Assembly: GCA_024235875.1 (NCBI GenBank)
Contig: JACKLP010000002.1
Coordinates: 1 to 64,000, forward strand
DNA length: 64,000 nt
Source: Burkholderiaceae bacterium
GTDB lineage: Bacteria; Pseudomonadota; Gammaproteobacteria; Burkholderiales; Burkholderiaceae_E
Direction: 5' to 3'
Shown here in pieces: positions 43,354 through 52,348 of this stretch. The notes under the pieces are model-generated. The model had not been told where the DNA came from. It was given only the letters and a program-made list of their open reading frames with translations, and made no database searches. The translations under genes and the position numbers were made by a program. Every line of letters starts with the position of its first letter. Position 1 is the stretch's first letter.

Positions 43354-44270
43354 CCGCCAGCGCGATCACGAGCCGGGCGGCGGTCGACGAGGCCCTGGCC
43401 GAGGCCGCGCCGGCCGCGGCCCGGCCCTCGGCGGGTCCGACACAAGTCCCCGACGCGGTCGATGCGCACGCACGGAAGGCAGGTGGCCTGTCGGCGGGGG
43501 CGCGATCGCGCCTGGCCGCCTGGGGCTATGGCCTCGCCGGCATGGTGTTGCTGCTTGGCTTGTGGTGGCTGGGCGGTGCGATCGTGGCCGCCAGCGACGA
43601 CCTGTCCGCGTTCGCGGACTTCGCCCCCGGACCGACCCTGGTGCGACTGCTCGCGATGCTCGAGAGCGGGGAGGCCACGGCCATGAGCGGCCCCAGCCTG
43701 GCCCGGGTGGGCGGCGGCCTGGCCTGGGCGATCCTGCTCGGCGTGCCCTTGGGCATCGCCGTCGGGAGCTTCAAGCCGGTGCGTGCGCTGACGAACCTGC
43801 CATTCCAGTTCCTGCGCATGATCAGTCCGCTTTCATGGATGCCGATCGCGGTCATGGCCTACGCCACCTGGGACGGCGCGATCGTGTTCCTGATCGCGGT
43901 GGCCGCGGTGTGGCCGGTACTGTTCTCGACCGCGGCCGGCGTTCGCCGCATCGACCCAGCCTGGTTCAAGGTCGCGCGCAACCTGGGCGCACGGCCCTGG
44001 CACCTGCTGGTGGCGGTCGTGCTGCCGGCAATCTCCCAGGACATCCTCAATGGCGTACGCCTCGCGCTTGGCGTGGCGTGGATCGTGCTGGTGCCCGCCG
44101 AATACCTCGGTGTCACCTCGGGCCTGGGCTACGCGATCAACGATGCGCGCGACACCCTCGAGTACGACCGCCTTGCCGCGACCGTCGTGATCATCGGCGC
44201 GATCGGCTTCACCCTGGACTACCTGCTGCAAGTCGCGATCCAGCGCCTGAGCTGGGTTCGCGAGCGCTGA
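43350..44270 (+). CDS. Second ABC transporter permease
   Basis: This 306-residue permease of the SsuC/NrtB family has a polar Ala/Pro-rich N-terminal stretch of about 50 residues, then about six membrane helices. The loop DPAWFKVARNLGARPWHLLVAVVLPAISQDILNG is the EAA motif that docks the ATPase. It completes the second importer. It starts within the stop codon of the binding-protein gene (ATGA). The OsmC-like gene follows after 49 bases. Confidence 0.88.
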   Translation: MTASAITSRAAVDEALAEAAPAAARPSAGPTQVPDAVDAHARKAGGLSAGARSRLAAWGYGLAGMVLLLGLWWLGGAIVAASDDLSAFADFAPGPTLVRLLAMLESGEATAMSGPSLARVGGGLAWAILLGVPLGIAVGSFKPVRALTNLPFQFLRMISPLSWMPIAVMAYATWDGAIVFLIAVAAVWPVLFSTAAGVRRIDPAWFKVARNLGARPWHLLVAVVLPAISQDILNGVRLALGVAWIVLVPAEYLGVTSGLGYAINDARDTLEYDRLAATVVIIGAIGFTLDYLLQVAIQRLSWVRER

Positions 44271-44319
44271 GCGAACTGCAACCCGACTCATCAACGACCC
44301 CTCGACAACGGAGAACACC

Positions 44320-44886
44320 ATGTCAGATACCGCTGCCATCCCGAACACCGCCGTGACCGCTTGCCTGACGCCCGACGCCGGCCTGGCGCCGATCGACAGC
44401 GAAGGCCTTGCTCAGCTCATCGCCAACGGCAAGGCGAACCCGAAAGCCGTGAAGACGCTGAAGTGCCGCACGGTGGCCGAGGGCCGCTTTCGGCATGCCA
44501 ACTACATCCGCGACCTGCCGGCCTACATCGTCGACGAACCGCCTGGCCTGCTCGGTGACGACACGGCACCCAATCCCTCCGAGGCGTCACTGGCGGCCCT
44601 GGGGTCGTGCATCGCAGTCGGGCTGCATGCCAATGCGATCCATCGCGGCATTCGGATCGAGTCGCTCGAGGTCAAGCTCGAGGGCGACCTGAACATCACC
44701 GCGGTGTGGGGCACCGGCGACGTGACCGAGAAGCCCGTCGGCTTCACCGACGTACGCATCGACGTCGACATGAAGGCCGACTGCCCGCAGGAGACGATCG
44801 ACGAGCTGATCGCGCATGTGTGTCAGTGGTCGCCCGTCTTCAACACCTTCAAACGTCCGGTCAACATGCTCGCGCGGTCGGTCTGA
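44320..44886 (+). CDS. OsmC-like family protein
   Basis: This 188-residue protein has the OsmC/Ohr fold with its two redox cysteines: one in LAALGSCIAVGLHA, the other in ELIAHVCQWSPVFNTF. Family members reduce organic hydroperoxides through a thiol cycle; close variants have unknown substrates. The ACGGAGA site precedes the ATG. Its position between an importer and a flavoprotein of the acyl-CoA dehydrogenase type suggests a role in the same pathway, perhaps thiol chemistry on a sulfur- or nitrogen-containing substrate. That role is inference. Confidence 0.83.
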   Translation: MSDTAAIPNTAVTACLTPDAGLAPIDSEGLAQLIANGKANPKAVKTLKCRTVAEGRFRHANYIRDLPAYIVDEPPGLLGDDTAPNPSEASLAALGSCIAVGLHANAIHRGIRIESLEVKLEGDLNITAVWGTGDVTEKPVGFTDVRIDVDMKADCPQETIDELIAHVCQWSPVFNTFKRPVNMLARSV

Positions 44887-44924
44887 GCGCGGTTTGCCGC
44901 CACTGCCCAAGAGGGAGAAGCAAT

Positions 44925-46088
44925 GTGAATGCCATGGCTGAAGTCGTGCCGGTCGATTCGGTCGGTGCCCAGGGTCTCGCCCCCACGGGGATTCTCGATG
45001 GCGTGCGCGCGATCGCCGATCGCCGGCTGCCGATGCTGGCCCAGTCCATCGACGCCGACAGCGTCTATCCGGAAGACCTGATGCGCGAGTTTGGCGCCGC
45101 CGGCGCCTACTTCCGGCACCTGCCGATGGGTCCCGGCCTGACGCCGAGGCGCGGCCCGGACCTCGAGACCTCGATCCGCGCGATGTCGATCGCCGCCGAG
45201 CATTGCCTGTCGACCGCCTTTTGCATATGGTGCCAGGACGCGCTCGGCTGGTACATCTACAACGGCGGCAGCGATGCGCTGAAGGCCGAGATCGGCAGCC
45301 AGGTCGCGATGGGCGAGGTGCTCGGCGGCACCGGTTTGTCGAACCCGATGAAGACCGTCTTCGGCATCGAGAAGTTGAAGCTGCGTGCAACGGCCGTCGA
45401 CGGCGGCTATCGCGTATCGGGCAACCTGCCTTGGGTGTCCAACCTGGGTCCGGGCCACTGGTTCGGCATCGTGTTCTCGGTCGGTACGGACAATCCGCGC
45501 AATGTCATGGCCATCGTCGATTGCGACGCCGACGGCCTCACCATGGTCGCCAATGACAACTTCCTCGCGCTCGGGGGCACGCGTACCTATGGCCTGGCGT
45601 TTCGCGAAGTCTTCGTGCCCGAGGCGCACGTGATCGCCGATCCGCTCGAGGCGTTCCTGCCCAAGATACGGGCCGGCTTCATCCTGCTCCAGGCTGGCAT
45701 GGCTTTCGGCCTGATCCAGTCGAGCATCCGGCTGATGGAGCAAATGAAGCGGCCGCTGGGGCATGTGAACAGCCACCTGCCAGAGCAGCCGGAATACTTC
45801 GCCGAGCAGCTGGCCGCCATGGAGGGCGCCGTGTTCGAGCTTGCGAAGACGCCCTACGAGACCAGCCAGGACTATTTCGCCGAGGTGATCCGGGCGCGAT
45901 TGCTCGCGGGTGACGCCACGGTCCAGGCCGCCCATGCCGCCATGCTCCACTGTGGCGCCCGCGGCTATGTGACCGGCGCCGAGGCCCAACGGCGTTTGCG
46001 CGAGGCCTACTTCGTCGCGATCGTCACGCCAGCCACCAAGCAGCTTCGCAAGATGCTCGCGGACATGGGCGAGCCCCTGGCGGCCTGA
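44925..46088 (+). CDS. Acyl-CoA dehydrogenase-like flavoprotein
   Basis: This 387-residue protein has the acyl-CoA dehydrogenase fold. Blocks include AEHCLSTAFCIWCQDALGW, GGTGLSNPMK (flavin-binding strand region), YRVSGNLPWVSN and a helical C-terminal domain ending ATKQLRKMLADMG. The usual catalytic Glu near the C-terminus is not obvious. This points to the branch that includes flavin-dependent monooxygenases such as DszC and SfnC rather than a true dehydrogenase. GTG 44925 is the better start, because GAGGGAGAAG lies at the right distance; the ATG at 44934 is too far. It closes the gene run that begins at 37372. Confidence 0.8.
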   Translation: MNAMAEVVPVDSVGAQGLAPTGILDGVRAIADRRLPMLAQSIDADSVYPEDLMREFGAAGAYFRHLPMGPGLTPRRGPDLETSIRAMSIAAEHCLSTAFCIWCQDALGWYIYNGGSDALKAEIGSQVAMGEVLGGTGLSNPMKTVFGIEKLKLRATAVDGGYRVSGNLPWVSNLGPGHWFGIVFSVGTDNPRNVMAIVDCDADGLTMVANDNFLALGGTRTYGLAFREVFVPEAHVIADPLEAFLPKIRAGFILLQAGMAFGLIQSSIRLMEQMKRPLGHVNSHLPEQPEYFAEQLAAMEGAVFELAKTPYETSQDYFAEVIRARLLAGDATVQAAHAAMLHCGARGYVTGAEAQRRLREAYFVAIVTPATKQLRKMLADMGEPLAA

Positions 46089-46119
46089 TCGGGGTGCCCG
46101 CGCTTGGGCCGGGCCAACG

Positions 46120-47223
46120 TCAGCGAGAGGGCAGCGTCGGCAGGATGCGCTCGAAGGCCGACTCGAAGATCGCATGCTCCCTTGGCGTGCCCACGCCCAC
46201 GCGCAGGCATCGGTTCAAGGGCGCCACGCCCGGCATGCGAATGAAGATGTCGGCCTGCGCCAGTGCCTGGAGCATCGCCTGCGCGCGCTGCGTCGAGCCC
46301 AGGTCGACGGCGACGAAGTTGGTGGCCGACGGCAGGCTTGGCAGGTCGTGGCGACGCGCGAGCGCATGGATGCGATCGCGCCCTTCGCGCACGGCCTCGC
46401 GTACCTGCGCAAGAAAGCTGTCGTCGTGGAGCGAGGCGAGCGCGCCGGCCTGGGCGACGCGGTTGACCGCGAACTGATTGCGAATCTTGTTCAGGCCGGT
46501 GATCACTTCCGGGTGCCCGATCGCATAGGCGACGCGCGCGCCGGCCATGCCATACGCCTTGGAGAAGGTTCGCATCCGGACCACGCGCGGATTCGTGGTG
46601 TCGATGGGCGGCAGCGCATCGGCTGGCGCGAACTCGTGGTAGGCCTCGTCGAGGATCAGCAGGCAGCCATCGGGCACCGCATCGATCAGGCCTCGCACCG
46701 TGTCGGCATCGTGCCAGGTGCCCATCGGATTGTCCGGATTGGCGAAGTAGACGAGCGGTGCGCCGGTCTCGCGTTGGCGCTCGAGCAGGGCCTGCGGGTC
46801 CTCGCGGTCGTCGCGGTAGGGCACAGCCTGCAAGGCCCCGTCGAAGCCTGCGACATGGTAGTTGAAGGTCGGGTAGGCGCCGTGCGAGGTGACCACGGCC
46901 ATCCCCGGCTCGACCGTCATGCGCACGCACAGTCCGAGCAGGGAGTCGATGCCCGCGTCCACGCAGACCGAGTCGATCCCGATGCCGAGTCGCCCGGCCA
47001 GCGCCGTGCGCAGGTCGTGGTTCTCGGGATCGCCGTACCAGCTCAGCTCGGCGAGCGCCGTGCGCATCGCCTCGAGCGCGCGTGGCGAGATGCCGAATGC
47101 GCTTTCATTGGCACCGATGCGGGCGCGAAAGACGCGGCCACGCTGTCGCTCCAGCGTCTCGGGGCCGACGAAGGGGATCGCCGCTGGCAGGCGAGCGACC
47201 AGCGGGGTGAAGGGGATTGGCAT
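46120..47223 (-). CDS. HisC-like PLP-dependent aminotransferase
   Basis: This 367-residue fold type I class II aminotransferase is most like histidinol-phosphate aminotransferase. Blocks are GANESAFGISP, YGDPENHDLR, NPDNPMGTW, LDEAYHEF and FSKAYGMAGARVAYAIG with the PLP lysine. It could act in histidine synthesis or on another amino acid such as phenylalanine. No other his gene is nearby. It follows the flavoprotein dehydrogenase gene by 35 bases on the same strand and converges with the end of the ABC cluster. Confidence 0.85.
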   Translation of the reverse strand: MPIPFTPLVARLPAAIPFVGPETLERQRGRVFRARIGANESAFGISPRALEAMRTALAELSWYGDPENHDLRTALAGRLGIGIDSVCVDAGIDSLLGLCVRMTVEPGMAVVTSHGAYPTFNYHVAGFDGALQAVPYRDDREDPQALLERQRETGAPLVYFANPDNPMGTWHDADTVRGLIDAVPDGCLLILDEAYHEFAPADALPPIDTTNPRVVRMRTFSKAYGMAGARVAYAIGHPEVITGLNKIRNQFAVNRVAQAGALASLHDDSFLAQVREAVREGRDRIHALARRHDLPSLPSATNFVAVDLGSTQRAQAMLQALAQADIFIRMPGVAPLNRCLRVGVGTPREHAIFESAFERILPTLPSR

Positions 47224-47258
47224 GGGCGTGGTGCGTGGCTCGCAGTGGGTCGCAGGTC

Positions 47259-49049
47259 TCAGGCGGCGCGTGCGTCGTCACCGGTCTCGCCCACCGCCGA
47301 GGCGCCCGGGGCCGTATCGGGCGTCGCCGATGGTGCCGGGTCGGCGATCTCGTCGAGCTTGCCGGCCAGTTCGCTCCCCGCCACGAAGCCGAAGGTCACG
47401 GCCGGACCCAGCGTGATGCCGGCGCCCGGGTAGTTGCCGCCCATGATGCTGGCCGCGTCATTTCCCACCGCGTGCAGGCCTGGAATCGGCTTGCCGTCGG
47501 TGTCCAGGACACGGGTGCGCGCATCGGTCGCCAGCCCGGCGAAGGTGCCGATGTCGCCGATGACCAGGCGGATCGCATAGAAGGGTGCCTGCTCGAGGGC
47601 GGCTACGCAGGGGTTGGGTTTGCGCAGCGCGTCGCCCTGGTAGCGGTTGTAGGCCTTGCTGCCCTTGCCGAAGGCCGGATCCTCGCCATTGCGCGCCGGG
47701 CCGTTGAACTCCTCGACGGTGGTGCGCAGGGTTGCGCCGTCCACGCCGATCTCGGCGGCGAGGGCCTCGATGGTCTGGCCGCGCTTGAGGTAGCCGCTCT
47801 TGAGGTGGCGACCGATCGGCATCGGGAACGGGGCGACACAACCGAGACCGTACTGGCGCAAGGTGCGGTGATCGCACAGCAGCCACGCGGAGAAGTCGCC
47901 TCCCGCGGGCGTCGCGGCGACCAGATCCTGCACGAAGTCGTGATACGAGTTGCCCTCGTTGGCGAAGCGCTTGCCGGCAGGGGTCACGGCGATCACGCCC
48001 GGCTTGGCGCGATCGATGAAGTGCGGCATCACACCGCTCGTGCCGTCCTTGCGGGTGCTGATCGAAGCGGGCACCCAGGCCGCGGCGTTCGGGATCGTCG
48101 GATCGACGTAGGCGCCGACCGATTCGGCCAGGCGCAGGCCGTCGCCGGTGTTCGCCTGTGGCGAGGGCGAATAGTGCTCGCGACCGGTCGGCGCATGGGC
48201 GAACAGCTTCTTGCGACGCTCGATCTCGTGCGGGAATCCACCGCAGGCCAGTACGACGCCGCGCCGCGCGATCACGCGCATCTGCGTGCCGTTGTGCTCG
48301 ATCGTGGCACCGGCCACTCGACCCTCGGACTCGATCAGCGATTTCACCGGTGAAGACAACCACACCGGGATGTCCAGGTCCATCGCGGCGCGGGCCAACC
48401 GCCCGGCCAGCGCATTGCCGTTGGTCAGCGTCATGCCGCGGCCATGGCGAAGCACGTCGAGGAAATGGCGGCTGAGGCGCTTGACCACATAGACGAAGGA
48501 CTCGACCGACTTGAACGCGCGCATGAAATGCACGATGTCCTTGCCCGAGCCGAGCATCATGCCGAACACGGTCAGCTCCGGCAGCGGCATGCCCAGGTCA
48601 TGGACCCGCGGACCAAGCTGCGTGCCGTCGAAGGGACGGGTGACCATCGAGCGACCGCCGATCTTTCCGCCGGGGGCTTCGGCGTGGTAGTCGGGGAAGT
48701 CGGGTGGCATGTCGAACTGCAGGCAGGTCTTGGTCGTGAAGAAATCGATCGCCTTCGGACCGAACGCCAGGAAGGCATCGACCCGGTCCGGATCGAAATG
48801 CGAGCCGGCCTCGTGCTCGAGGTAGGTGCGAGCGGCGCCCGGTTCCTCGGTGATGCCCTGGTTCAGCGCGAGCTTGGTGCCCGGAATCCACAGCCAGCCG
48901 CCCGAGCGCGCGGTCGTGCCCCCGAGGATCGCCTCCTTCTCCACCACCAGGACATCGAGCCCGTGGTGCGCGGCGGTGATCGCGGCCGACATGCCCGAGG
49001 CACCCGAGCCGACGACCAGGACATCGCAAATACGGTCGGTCTGAATCAT
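47259..49049 (-). CDS. FAD-dependent dehydrogenase (fumarate reductase / ketosteroid dehydrogenase family)
   Basis: About 596 residues. The N-terminal FAD motif is VLVVGSGASGMSAAITAA followed by VVEKEAILGGTTARSGGWLWIP, with the conserved GGTTA-SGG pattern. The C-terminal block is LHAVGNDAASIMGGNYPGAGITLGPAVTFGFVAG. This matches 3-ketosteroid-1-dehydrogenase and related FAD-binding 2 oxidoreductases of 550-600 residues, though the substrate cannot be told. The ATG at 49049 is preceded by a run of GA dinucleotides. The frame is open far upstream into the MATE gene region, but that extension is not protein-like. It precedes the HisC-like gene in one transcript. Confidence 0.87.
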   Translation of the reverse strand: MIQTDRICDVLVVGSGASGMSAAITAAHHGLDVLVVEKEAILGGTTARSGGWLWIPGTKLALNQGITEEPGAARTYLEHEAGSHFDPDRVDAFLAFGPKAIDFFTTKTCLQFDMPPDFPDYHAEAPGGKIGGRSMVTRPFDGTQLGPRVHDLGMPLPELTVFGMMLGSGKDIVHFMRAFKSVESFVYVVKRLSRHFLDVLRHGRGMTLTNGNALAGRLARAAMDLDIPVWLSSPVKSLIESEGRVAGATIEHNGTQMRVIARRGVVLACGGFPHEIERRKKLFAHAPTGREHYSPSPQANTGDGLRLAESVGAYVDPTIPNAAAWVPASISTRKDGTSGVMPHFIDRAKPGVIAVTPAGKRFANEGNSYHDFVQDLVAATPAGGDFSAWLLCDHRTLRQYGLGCVAPFPMPIGRHLKSGYLKRGQTIEALAAEIGVDGATLRTTVEEFNGPARNGEDPAFGKGSKAYNRYQGDALRKPNPCVAALEQAPFYAIRLVIGDIGTFAGLATDARTRVLDTDGKPIPGLHAVGNDAASIMGGNYPGAGITLGPAVTFGFVAGSELAGKLDEIADPAPSATPDTAPGASAVGETGDDARAA

Positions 49050-49121
49050 GACGGTCTCTCTCTCTTTCTCTGCTCGAATCGCTGCGTTCCCACCAAGTCT
49101 AGCGTGCCAGAATGCGCGACG

Positions 49122-50489
49122 ATGAAATCCGCCATTCCGGACACCGACGCGTCGGCTCGAGACGGCGCCCAGGCGCGCAGCCCCTGGCGCGTGCTGCGCC
49201 TGGCCGCCCCGATCATCGTCTCCAATCTCTCGGTGCCGCTGGTCGGTCTGGTGGATACCGCGGTGATGGGGCGTTTGCCGGATCCGGCCTTCATCGGTGC
49301 GGTCGCGCTCGGTGCGGTGCTGTTCAGTTACATCTACTGGGGCTTCGGCTTCCTGCGCATGGGGACCACCGGCTTCGTGGCACGCGCCTTCGGGGCCGGC
49401 GACGGCGACGCGATCCGGGCATTGGCGGCCCGCAGCCTGCTGCTCGCCGCCGGCCTGGGCGCCACCGTCTTGCTGCTGCAATGGCCGATCGGCATGCTCG
49501 GGCGCGTGCTGATGCCAGCAAGCGACGGGGTCGAGACGGCGATGCTCGAGTACTACGGCGTGCGGGTCTGGAGCGCACCGGCCGTGCTTGCGAACTACGT
49601 GCTGATGGGCGTGTTCATCGGCATGCAGCGCACCGGCTTCGCCGTCATCGCGCAGCTCGTGCTGAACCTTGGCAACGCAGCGCTGAGCGCCTGGTTCGTG
49701 CTGCGCCTGGACTGGGGGATCGGCGGTGTCGCACTGGCCAGCGTGGTGGCCGAGTACGCGTCGCTGGTGGTGGGCGTGCTGCTGCTCATGCCGGCGATAC
49801 GGCGCGTGCCGGGCCACTGGCCAGTCGGCCGGCTGCTGCTGTCGGCACGAGGCTATCGAGAGCTGGTCGTGGTCAACGGCAATCTGTTCCTGCGCACGCT
49901 GTGCCTGATCACGGCCTTCGCCTGGTTCAACGCCCAGAGCGCGGCCCTGGGCGACCTCAACCTGGCCGTCAATGCGGTGCTGCTGCAACTGCTGCATCTG
50001 CTCTCCTACGGGCTCGACGGCTTCGCGCATGCGGCCGAGACCCTGGTGGGCAGTGCGCTGGGAGCGCGCGATGCGCGCGCCTACCGGTGGGCGATCCGCA
50101 GCACCACCGGATGGGCGCTGGGCACCGCGCTCGTGTATTCGGCCCTCTATGCCGCACTCGGCTCGGCCATCGTCGCGCTGCTGACCACGATCGAGCCGGT
50201 GCGCTCGCTCGCCGCCGACTATCTGCCGTGGTTGGTGGCCATGCCGGTGGTGGCGGTCTGGAGCTATCAACTCGACGGCATCTTCGTCGGCTCGTTGCGC
50301 AGTGCCGACATGCGCAACAGCATGGGCGTTGCGCTCATCGCCTATCTGCTTGCCAGCCTCGTGGCGCGTCCGGCGCTCGGCAACCACGGTCTGTGGCTGG
50401 GCCTGGCGGTGTTCTTCGTGGCGCGAGCCCTGACCCTTGCCCGGGTGCTGCGCCGCCAGCCCGACGGTGAATCGCCCCAGGCGGGCTGA
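49122..50489 (+). CDS. MATE-family efflux transporter (DinF-like)
   Basis: This 455-residue protein has about 12 membrane segments. The N-terminal half has APIIVSNLSVPLVGLVDTAVMGRL, the classic MATE start, then GFLRMGTTGFVARAFGAGD, which marks the DinF branch. The repeat in the second half starts near residue 245 with NGNLFLRTLCLITAFAWFN. It exports drugs or metabolites by sodium or proton antiport. It is divergent from the flavoprotein gene with a 72-base spacer. Confidence 0.92.
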   Translation: MKSAIPDTDASARDGAQARSPWRVLRLAAPIIVSNLSVPLVGLVDTAVMGRLPDPAFIGAVALGAVLFSYIYWGFGFLRMGTTGFVARAFGAGDGDAIRALAARSLLLAAGLGATVLLLQWPIGMLGRVLMPASDGVETAMLEYYGVRVWSAPAVLANYVLMGVFIGMQRTGFAVIAQLVLNLGNAALSAWFVLRLDWGIGGVALASVVAEYASLVVGVLLLMPAIRRVPGHWPVGRLLLSARGYRELVVVNGNLFLRTLCLITAFAWFNAQSAALGDLNLAVNAVLLQLLHLLSYGLDGFAHAAETLVGSALGARDARAYRWAIRSTTGWALGTALVYSALYAALGSAIVALLTTIEPVRSLAADYLPWLVAMPVVAVWSYQLDGIFVGSLRSADMRNSMGVALIAYLLASLVARPALGNHGLWLGLAVFFVARALTLARVLRRQPDGESPQAG

Positions 50490-50599
50490 ACGCCGTCGGC
50501 CGGCGTGGCGCAGGCGATGCGCGGTGTGCCGGGGCGAGTCGCCCGGACCTAGAATTCGGCTGTCGACCAAGCCACCGGTTCAATCAACGAGCCTTCTCC

Positions 50600-51448
50600 A
50601 TGTGTCGCTGGATTGCTTATGCCGGCAAGCCCGTCCGGCTCGAAGACCTGATCACCCGCCCGTCGCGGTCGCTGGTGCACCAATCCTTGTATGCCCGGCA
50701 GTCCAACACGGTGACCAACGGCGACGGATTCGGCGTCGGTTGGTACGGTGATCGCGACACGCCCGGTGTCTATCGCGAGATCTCGCCGGCCTGGTCCGAC
50801 GAGAACCTGCAATCGCTGTGCGCCCAGCTCAGTTCCGGATGCTTCTTCGCTCATGTGCGCGCGGCCACCGTGGGCGGGACTTCGCGCGTCAACTGCCATC
50901 CGTTCGCCAGTGGTCGCTGGCTCTTCATGCACAACGGCCAGATCGGTGGGTTTGCGGGCATTCGGCGTCGAGTCGAAGCGATGATTCCCGATCGGTTCTA
51001 CCCGGAGCGGCGTGGCGCGACCGACTCCGAGGCGATCTTCCTGATCGCGCTCGGCCTGATCGAGGCCCACGGCCCGATCGAGGCGGTACGCCGCGCGCTC
51101 GACGCCGTGATCGGCGAGATGACGGCGGCCGGCATCCATGAGCCGCTGCGCTTCTCGGCCGCGCTCTCCGATGGCGCCCAGACCCATGTCTTTCGGTGGT
51201 CCAGCGATGCACTGGCGCCGTCGGTCTACTACCGCCAGGGTTGCGACGGGCTGGCCATCGTCAGCGAACCGATCGACGACAACCCGGACGGCTGGCTCGG
51301 GCTCGAGAGCGGGCAGGTGCTCTCATGTGACCGTCACCGCGCGGGCGCGAGCCCGGTGCTGGCACCGTTCGTGGCGGGCAGGCAGGGCTTATCCGCCTCG
51401 AAGCAGCCGACGGGATCGACCCGGGCGATGGCGACGGCCGGGCGGTGA
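50600..51448 (+). CDS. Class II glutamine amidotransferase (EgtC/YafJ-like)
   Basis: This 282-residue Ntn-hydrolase has the catalytic Cys2 exposed after Met removal (MCRWIAYAG). Supporting blocks are NGDGFGVGWYG, FFAHVRAAT (arginine that binds the glutamine carboxylate), HPFASGRWLFMHNG and TDSEAIF. It releases ammonia from glutamine or cleaves a gamma-glutamyl bond. EgtC removes glutamate in ergothioneine synthesis, but no other egt gene is visible, so the function is open. It lies 110 bases after the MATE gene. Confidence 0.9.
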   Translation: MCRWIAYAGKPVRLEDLITRPSRSLVHQSLYARQSNTVTNGDGFGVGWYGDRDTPGVYREISPAWSDENLQSLCAQLSSGCFFAHVRAATVGGTSRVNCHPFASGRWLFMHNGQIGGFAGIRRRVEAMIPDRFYPERRGATDSEAIFLIALGLIEAHGPIEAVRRALDAVIGEMTAAGIHEPLRFSAALSDGAQTHVFRWSSDALAPSVYYRQGCDGLAIVSEPIDDNPDGWLGLESGQVLSCDRHRAGASPVLAPFVAGRQGLSASKQPTGSTRAMATAGR

Positions 51449-51491
51449 ACGCCGTGCCGGGTCGTTGGTGGCGTCTGGGGCCGGGTGGGCG

Positions 51492-52211
51492 TCAGCGTCC
51501 GTTGGCCTTGCGCCATTGCGCGAAGCGCTCGAGCGTCTTCGGGTCGGTCGCGGGATAGAGCCCCCTGATCGACGCGCCGCCCTGGACTTCGTCCATCACG
51601 AAGTCCTCGAACGCGGTCATCTCCCAGGCGGTGTCAGCCAGTTCATCGGCGATCCCACGCGGCAGCACGACCACGCCGTCGGCATCGCCGACGATGATGT
51701 CGCCGGGGAATACCGGCGCGTCGCCACAGCCGATCGGCACATTGATGTCGATGGCCTGGTGCAGCGTGAGGTTGGTGGGCGCGGAGGGCCTCTGGTGATA
51801 GGCCGGAATGCCCAGCGCCGCGATCTCTCCCGAATCGCGAAAGCCGCCGTCGGTGACCACACCGGCCACGCCGCGCTTCATGAGCCGGGTCACCAGGATC
51901 GCCCCGGCGGAAGCCGCGCGCGCATCCTTTCGGCTGTCCATCACGAACACGGCACCGGCGGGGCAGGTCTCGACCGCATGGCGCTGCGGATGCTTCGGGT
52001 CCTGGAACACGTCCAGGGGATTGAGGTCTTCGCGCGCCGGCATGTAGCGCAGCGTGAAGGCTTCACCGACCATCGACTTCGGATAGCGGGCGAGCGGCTG
52101 GACGTTCTGCATGAACTGTTGGCGCAGGCCGCGCTTGAACAGAAGCGTGGTGAGCGTGGCGGTGCTGATGCCTTCGAGCCGGGCTCGGGTTTCGGGCGAG
52201 AGTTCGGACAT
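51492..52211 (-). CDS. RraA family protein (possible aldolase / oxaloacetate decarboxylase)
   Basis: This 239-residue member of the RraA-like / HMG-CHA aldolase family has blocks EAFTLRYMP, AGAVFVMDSRKDARAASAGAILVTRL, RGVAGVVTDGGFRDSGEI and PGDIIVGDADGVVVLP. The GGFRD segment (Arg and Asp) is the catalytic and metal site of the aldolases. It could cleave 4-hydroxy-4-methyl-2-oxoglutarate-type acids or act on another small acid; true RNase E inhibition is less likely for this long form. AGGA precedes the ATG at 52211. It converges with the amidotransferase gene. Confidence 0.85.
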   Translation of the reverse strand: MSELSPETRARLEGISTATLTTLLFKRGLRQQFMQNVQPLARYPKSMVGEAFTLRYMPAREDLNPLDVFQDPKHPQRHAVETCPAGAVFVMDSRKDARAASAGAILVTRLMKRGVAGVVTDGGFRDSGEIAALGIPAYHQRPSAPTNLTLHQAIDINVPIGCGDAPVFPGDIIVGDADGVVVLPRGIADELADTAWEMTAFEDFVMDEVQGGASIRGLYPATDPKTLERFAQWRKANGR

Positions 52212-52348
52212 GACATGATTCCTGGCGGGGCGCCTCGGGGTCGACATGGGCATGATCGGCCGGCCGGGGCGTCGCTAATGTATCAGTCGACTGGGGCCGC
52301 ACGAACCGGCGACATGCTAGCCCTCGGCACTATCGATGTGAGCGCAAG

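Noticed and set aside
49050..50570. N-terminal extension of the FAD dehydrogenase frame to 1103 residues
   Set aside because: The extension is antisense to the MATE transporter and reads as His/Arg/Gln-rich shadow sequence. The FAD motif begins a few residues after the ATG at 49049.
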